From Nilaparvata lugens (lineage: Eukaryota; Arthropoda; Insecta; Hemiptera; Delphacidae): 64,000 nucleotides of DNA. Below the pieces are notes generated by a model. That model was not told where the DNA came from. It was given only the letters and a program-made list of their open reading frames with translations, and made no database searches. The DNA lies in contig NC_052506.1 in assembly GCF_014356525.2 (NCBI RefSeq), positions 12,163,783 to 12,227,782 on the forward strand, written 5' to 3'. A program made the translations under genes and the position numbers. Positions 60,701 to 64,000 of the stretch are shown piece after piece; positions within the stretch are counted from its first letter, which is position 1, and each line of letters opens with the position of its first letter.

Positions 60701-62617
60701 TTTCGTTCTTGAGATAAAAATTTTTAAGTGAAAAAAACAAAATGGCAGCTATAAGGATAACCGCTGAGTTTTGGACACTTCAAATATGACATTTGTAGTC
60801 TCCTAGCATCCAGGTACAATACCCTAAAATTCTCGACACTACTTCTGAAACACCCTGTATATTGTATTTATACTGTATTTATATATATTGTGCTATATAT
60901 ATATATATAGCACAGGTATATTGTATTTAAGTATTAAAGTAACATTGATGTTATACAGACTAATCAATCAGTCACATTAGACAAGGAAGACCTTCATTGG
61001 ACGCACCCTCACCGACTCAGGTAAGGTGTAAAACAACCTCGGCGCCAGCACCGGAAAATAGTCCCTCACCTTCGATAAACGACAACGTGTGCCGTAGGGC
61101 ACATCCAAATTTTTGCTTGATCCAACATCAACAATCGCCCGATTCTCAGCAGCCCTCTCAAATTCCTGAAAATATACCGTATATGACTCGACAGCTTCTT
61201 GCACACTGCTCCAAGAGTATGATGCTCCCAGGTCAGTTTTGAATCAATATTGAATCCAAGGAAGGTGATAGTAGGGAGGAGGTGCCTGGTTTAGATATTT
61301 GCTGCAAAGAGTACACATAACTTTTTGAGACTTTCCTTCTTTGAGAATCGAAAAGAGCCAGTCCCTGGCTTCAGCAAAGAGTTGCACCGCTTTCAATCCT
61401 GCTGCTGTGGGTACACTGTACACTACCGATGATTGAGGTATCATCTGCAAATAGTTTATTCGCCCGGTCTCTGATCAATCAGGAACAGCAAAGGCTGTTC
61501 CATTCAGTGTGGGAATCAATTTGAATGTTACCCCTCCACAAGTCTATGCCGACTTGACTCTCTGGGAAAAAAATTGACAACTTTTTTATTGCAGTACAAT
61601 ATTGAAATTTAACAGAAATTTGTTTTCTACAAAGACATTGACAACTTTTTTGGAGAAATCTTCAAAAAACTACAGATTTGTTCAGGCGCAGGCCTGCTAG
61701 TTTAATCTATTAGTTTTATAGTTTATATTTTTTTGTGAATACATGCAATGAATCCGTTTGTAGAACTATAGGCCTACTCCATCTGAATGAGAGTCGTAAT
61801 TATGATTATGCAGGTAAAAAGCTACCCTACAGTATTCAGGGTTTCTATACAGTTTCAGGTTTTATACAGTTGAAAAGTCTCTAATTATTTCCTTCCAATT
61901 ATTCACAATAGTCGTGATATATTTTTCTCTAAAATAATATTACTGATCTGTGTACAGGACTTACCCTAATATAGCCTATTGTAATTGATGATGCTCTTAG
62001 ACAACTCTTAGACTTGTCATTGAGGATGAGGAGCTCTTAAACAATGAAGTTGTTATAGATCAAAAGGTCAGAAGGTGCGGTCGATCAAAGCTGGGAGAAT
62101 AAGATGGTTGGGGCATATGTTGAGAATGGAAGAGTGGTGAAATGTATATGGAAGGAGAAAATATATAATGGAAGAAGAAAAGGTCGACCGAGAAATAGGA
62201 GGATGGATGATGTGGAACGCGATCTAAGGACGCTTGGAGTTCGTAACTGGAGGAGGCAGGCCGAGGATCGAGACAGGTGGAGAGGCTATGTGAGGGAGGC
62301 CAAGGGTTGTAAAGACCTGTAGAGCTGAAGAGTAAGTTGGGAGTAATTGATGATGTATTGAATAAATAATAGACAGTATAATAGCCTACCAATTTCTAAT
62401 CCTTCCAATTATAAATAGCACCAGTTTGACTATTTTTAATATAATTCCAGGATTTTGGTTGAAAACAGCGTCCTACAGAGAAAAGCCGGATGTCAGTTTC
62501 AAATACGAGTACTTCTTTATGCTACATACTGAGAGGATTGTAGAGCCGATCATATGCACCTCAGTTCCAGTATTGAATAATGTATTCAAAAACAGGAACA
62601 GTTGTCCTATAATAAAA
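57759..62617 (+). CDS. Tmem231: Transmembrane protein 231 (Tmem231), exons 1-2 of a partial gene
   Basis: A ciliary transition-zone protein of the MKS/B9 complex that helps gate membrane-protein entry into cilia (family knowledge). Exon 1 is 57759-57897 and exon 2 is 62451-62617, joined in phase 1 at the Gly of SHG|FWLK. 102 residues are visible. The conserved start MVLYEVFSHPVL is followed by a first membrane segment at about residues 25-43 and YKSHGFWLKTASYREKPDV, the family's exon 2 motif. Exon 2 ends at an intact GTAAGT (phase 0), and the remaining two thirds lie beyond the window. Intron 1 holds the mariner-type element and LINE fragments. Planthopper-like insects have cilia only in sensory neurons and possibly sperm, so expression is probably restricted (inference). 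Confidence 0.88.
57961..58151. mobile_element. Duplicate of the 56265 MITE, in Tmem231 intron 1
   Basis: Same ends and length as the copy at 56265-56455. It was carried along by the tandem duplication rather than inserted independently. Confidence 0.6.
58502..60857 (-). mobile_element. Mariner-superfamily (DD41D) transposon with ~465-bp TIRs
   Basis: The ends CAGAGTGTTTCAGAAGTAGT and complement are flanked by TA (58500-58501, 60858-60859). The inverted repeats run about 58502-58966 and 60391-60857, unusually long for mariner-type elements. The encoded transposase on the minus strand is frameshifted twice. A transposase-less derivative lies at 23575-24515. It sits in Tmem231 intron 1 in antisense orientation. 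Confidence 0.85.
59078..60145 (-). pseudogene. DD41D mariner-type transposase, two frameshifts
   Basis: Reading begins MEFSSLEYTDIHFMYGAALG, an N-terminal helix-turn-helix (DUF4817-like) region. A linker with RPRAVRNVAFEE and a DDE_3-type core follow. The catalytic Asp are in FTDESSF, FQHDGAPAH and SPDLNPLDFF. I count 41 residues between the last two, the spacing reported for the rosa/DD41D group. The frame shifts near 59590 (extra base after DNPQ) and again near 59272 in a T-homopolymer just after the third Asp, where the family FFFWG is interrupted. Otherwise the protein reads through to the stop at 59078. The homopolymer break could be a sequencing error. Confidence 0.85.
60860..60970. repeat. 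TA-rich tract with palindromic TATAGCACAGGTATATTG repeats
   Basis: ATATTGTATTTATA-type units recur here and just left of the mariner element (58466-58500), so the element inserted into a pre-existing AT-rich repeat. Confidence 0.5.
60970..61490 (-). pseudogene. LINE reverse transcriptase fragment
   Basis: On the minus strand LFADDTSIIG (about 61430-61462) is the catalytic FADD box of a non-LTR reverse transcriptase. Downstream, in shifted frames, come SVPTAAGLKAVQLFAEARDWL and a FLGFNIDSKLTWEHH-type motif (about 61210-61265), then decayed palm/thumb sequence. Several frameshifts and stops are present. The clade is probably Jockey/CR1-like, but uncertain. Confidence 0.7.
61491..62062. other. 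No feature seen
   Basis: AT-rich part of Tmem231 intron 1 without recognised elements. Confidence 0.4.
62063..62322 (+). pseudogene. 3' end of a non-LTR retrotransposon ORF2
   Basis: The reading shows RIRWLGHMLRM, then after a one-base shift KGRPRNRRMDDVERDLRTLG and NWRRQAEDRDRWR, ending at TAG 62320-62322. This is the characteristic C-terminus of RTE/CR1-type endonuclease-reverse transcriptases. A short 3' UTR and AATAAATAATAG tail follow to about 62371. It is 5'-truncated and ends 80 bp before Tmem231 exon 2. Confidence 0.7.
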
Positions 62618-62825
62618 GTAAGTTCTGATGTGATTCACCAACTCTCAATCGATAGAAGCTTCCTGTAATCGCTATGAATAAATAATATGAGTCCTGTAAT
62701 TTGTATAGTAACAATGCCGAGTGACCTGTCTGGCTCAGGTCTGGCGTCAGAGTTTTCAGCTCACACCTAATCAATTTCAAGACCTCTGCATGGCTTCTTT
62801 TTACGTGGCCGAGACCAACGACTTA

Positions 62826-63953
62826 TGGCCGGGACACACATAACAGCACCGAGCCCGCGCCTCGGTACAGCCGAGTGTCGGACGTACTACGCTGAGTGAG
62901 TAAACAAATGCTTCTGTAGGGACACATACTACCGCACCGCGTCAGCACCGTCACCGTGTTTATTGCCCGAGCCGTGCCCGCGCCGTCACCGACTAGTTCA
63001 GTTTACTTTTTGACGGAGACGGTGCGGGCTCGTTTAACATAGAGAGTGTAAAACCATAGAGAAACAAACAATAGCGTAAGTAGATATCCCATGGTATAGG
63101 ACATTTATGTCATAACTTTTACTGTTATCTCAAGCCTATTACTGTCAATTTTTACTGTTTTGTTGGGGTGAGAGTGTATGAACGGCACAATTTGAGAGAC
63201 TACCAGCGTCACACAGCTGCATGGGAAAGAACTACGTGAACTATCGGCTCGGGATAACAGTAAAAGTTGCGACATAAACGCCCTATACCATGGGATATCT
63301 ACTTACGCTATCGTTTCTCTATGGTAAAACTTATTGAAGAGATACGGAATTTTTCAGTTTTGTAAGATCAAAGTGATGAGAAATATGGTTGAACGGAAAA
63401 ATAAGTTAAACCAAAAGTAAAAGTATAACCAAATAATAAGTTAAACCAAAGGTACAATTGACATAATTTATAATAAATAATAAAATAAACAAAAAAGTAT
63501 AAAAGAAGGAACCCGTGACTATGTCTTAAAATTTAAAACTACGTTTAGATACATAAGGCAGAAGATAACAATTTTATTGCTGATATATATTTACAATACA
63601 TGACTGATTGTGGCATTGTTATGCACCGAAATGTATATCAGCACTATGATTCTCATCTTCTGTGTCTTCAGGTACCGGTAATTAGTTTGAAATTGAAAAA
63701 TATAAATTTAAATCGGATGTAACAAGCTTTAATAGTGTTATATTATTAACAATAGTTTAACACATTCAGAAATCAGACCACAGTAGCACTACAGAACTGA
63801 GACACTGCTGCCGCTCCGCTGTCGAACGGATCTCCTACCACTATACCATCACCGTGTCGAACGGATCTCCTACCACTATACCATCACCGTGTCGCGGGCA
63901 TAGCTCGGGCGTAACTCGGCACAGGAACGGTGCGGTTATATGTGTCCCGACCT
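62826..63953. mobile_element. Harbinger-like element with TTA TSD and GGGACACA ends
   Basis: GGCCGGGACACACATAAC on the left matches GGTCGGGACACATATAAC (inverted) on the right, flanked by TTA (62823-62825, 63954-63956). Subterminal regions are GC-rich, with CACCG/CGGTG motifs. A 32-bp tandem pair (GAACGGATCTCCTACCACTA) lies at about 63822-63890. No transposase is present in 1.1 kb. It contains CATAGAG MITE copy 5. Confidence 0.65.
63055..63323. mobile_element. CATAGAG MITE, copy 5
   Basis: 269 bp, ends CATAGAGAAACAAACAATAGC / GCTATCGTTTCTCTATG, with perfect 7-bp TSDs GTAAAAC (63048-63054, 63324-63330). It is nested inside the Harbinger-like element, so the family was active after that insertion. 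Confidence 0.8.
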
Positions 63954-64000
63954 TTAACCTGTCCATCCGAAACACGGGAGTGGCCCGGAAAAATATCTTG

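Larger units (their letters stand above)
62711..64000 (-). mobile_element. SINE (family of 31038) split by a Harbinger-like element
   Basis: 62711-62825 matches the SINE 3' body in reverse (GTGACCTG...GGCTCAGGTCTGG). 63954-64000 matches the part nearer its head (GTCCATCCGAAACACGGGAG). Together they make one SINE. The tRNA-like head lies beyond the window. Confidence 0.7.

Noticed and set aside
62104..62392. 110-codon minus-strand Ser/Tyr-rich frame
   Set aside because: Antisense shadow of the LINE ORF2 C-terminus read on the plus strand.

Overview
This is an AT-rich, intron- and transposon-dense animal nuclear window. Spliced genes with GT/AG introns, tRNA-derived SINEs, long introns and insect-type cut-and-paste transposons point to an insect. 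A sap-sucking hemipteran such as a planthopper is my guess from repeat style; nothing in the window proves it. Nothing prokaryotic is present. Three host genes are supported. (1) A type-B carboxylesterase on + (coding exons 24824-42018) keeps its catalytic Ser, Glu and His and ends in a hydrophobic tail suggesting a GPI anchor; its N-terminal exon(s) were not found. (2) The nucleolar ribosome-biogenesis factor EBP2 (EBNA1BP2) on - is complete in six exons (55210 down to 44216, 309 aa). (3) The 5' part of the ciliary transition-zone gene Tmem231 on + (exon 1 at 57759, exon 2 at 62451-62617) runs off the window. The esterase and EBP2 are convergent. EBP2 and Tmem231 are divergent across a shared promoter. 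All exon joins given were checked for frame by hand. The most unusual host-gene feature is a ~1.7 kb direct tandem duplication (about 55003-56711 and 56707-58412). It carries the whole EBP2/Tmem231 bidirectional promoter plus the first coding exon of both genes. Each gene therefore keeps an intact proximal first exon and gains a spare, correctly oriented, splice-competent distal one. Each copy has an RFX X-box-like site (GTTGCTATGGTAAC) 73 bases before the Tmem231 ATG. A false duplication made by merging haplotypes during assembly is the main alternative. Most of the rest is transposable elements, many nested, with readable target-site duplications (TSDs). Left part (1-24 kb): a frameshifted piggyBac inside a pogo/Tigger-like MITE; Helitron-like families; a 2.9 kb hAT-type element with 8-bp TSD inside another Helitron-like repeat; SINEs; a compound CA microsatellite. 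Middle (24-44 kb): esterase exons separated by MITEs of piggyBac, PIF/Harbinger and unassigned type, fold-backs, a SINE with perfect TSD, and a self-nested repeat. Right part (44-64 kb): EBP2 introns with more MITEs and SINE pieces, the duplication, a mariner-superfamily element with DD41D spacing and ~465-bp inverted repeats (its internally deleted derivative lies at 23575-24515), LINE fragments, and a Harbinger-like element splitting a SINE. A five-copy MITE family with CATAGAG ends and 7-bp TSDs runs through the whole window. I saw no CRISPR array, no canonical tRNA or rRNA gene, and no defence-type gene cluster. Element superfamily names rest on ends, TSDs and motifs read by eye, without database comparison.
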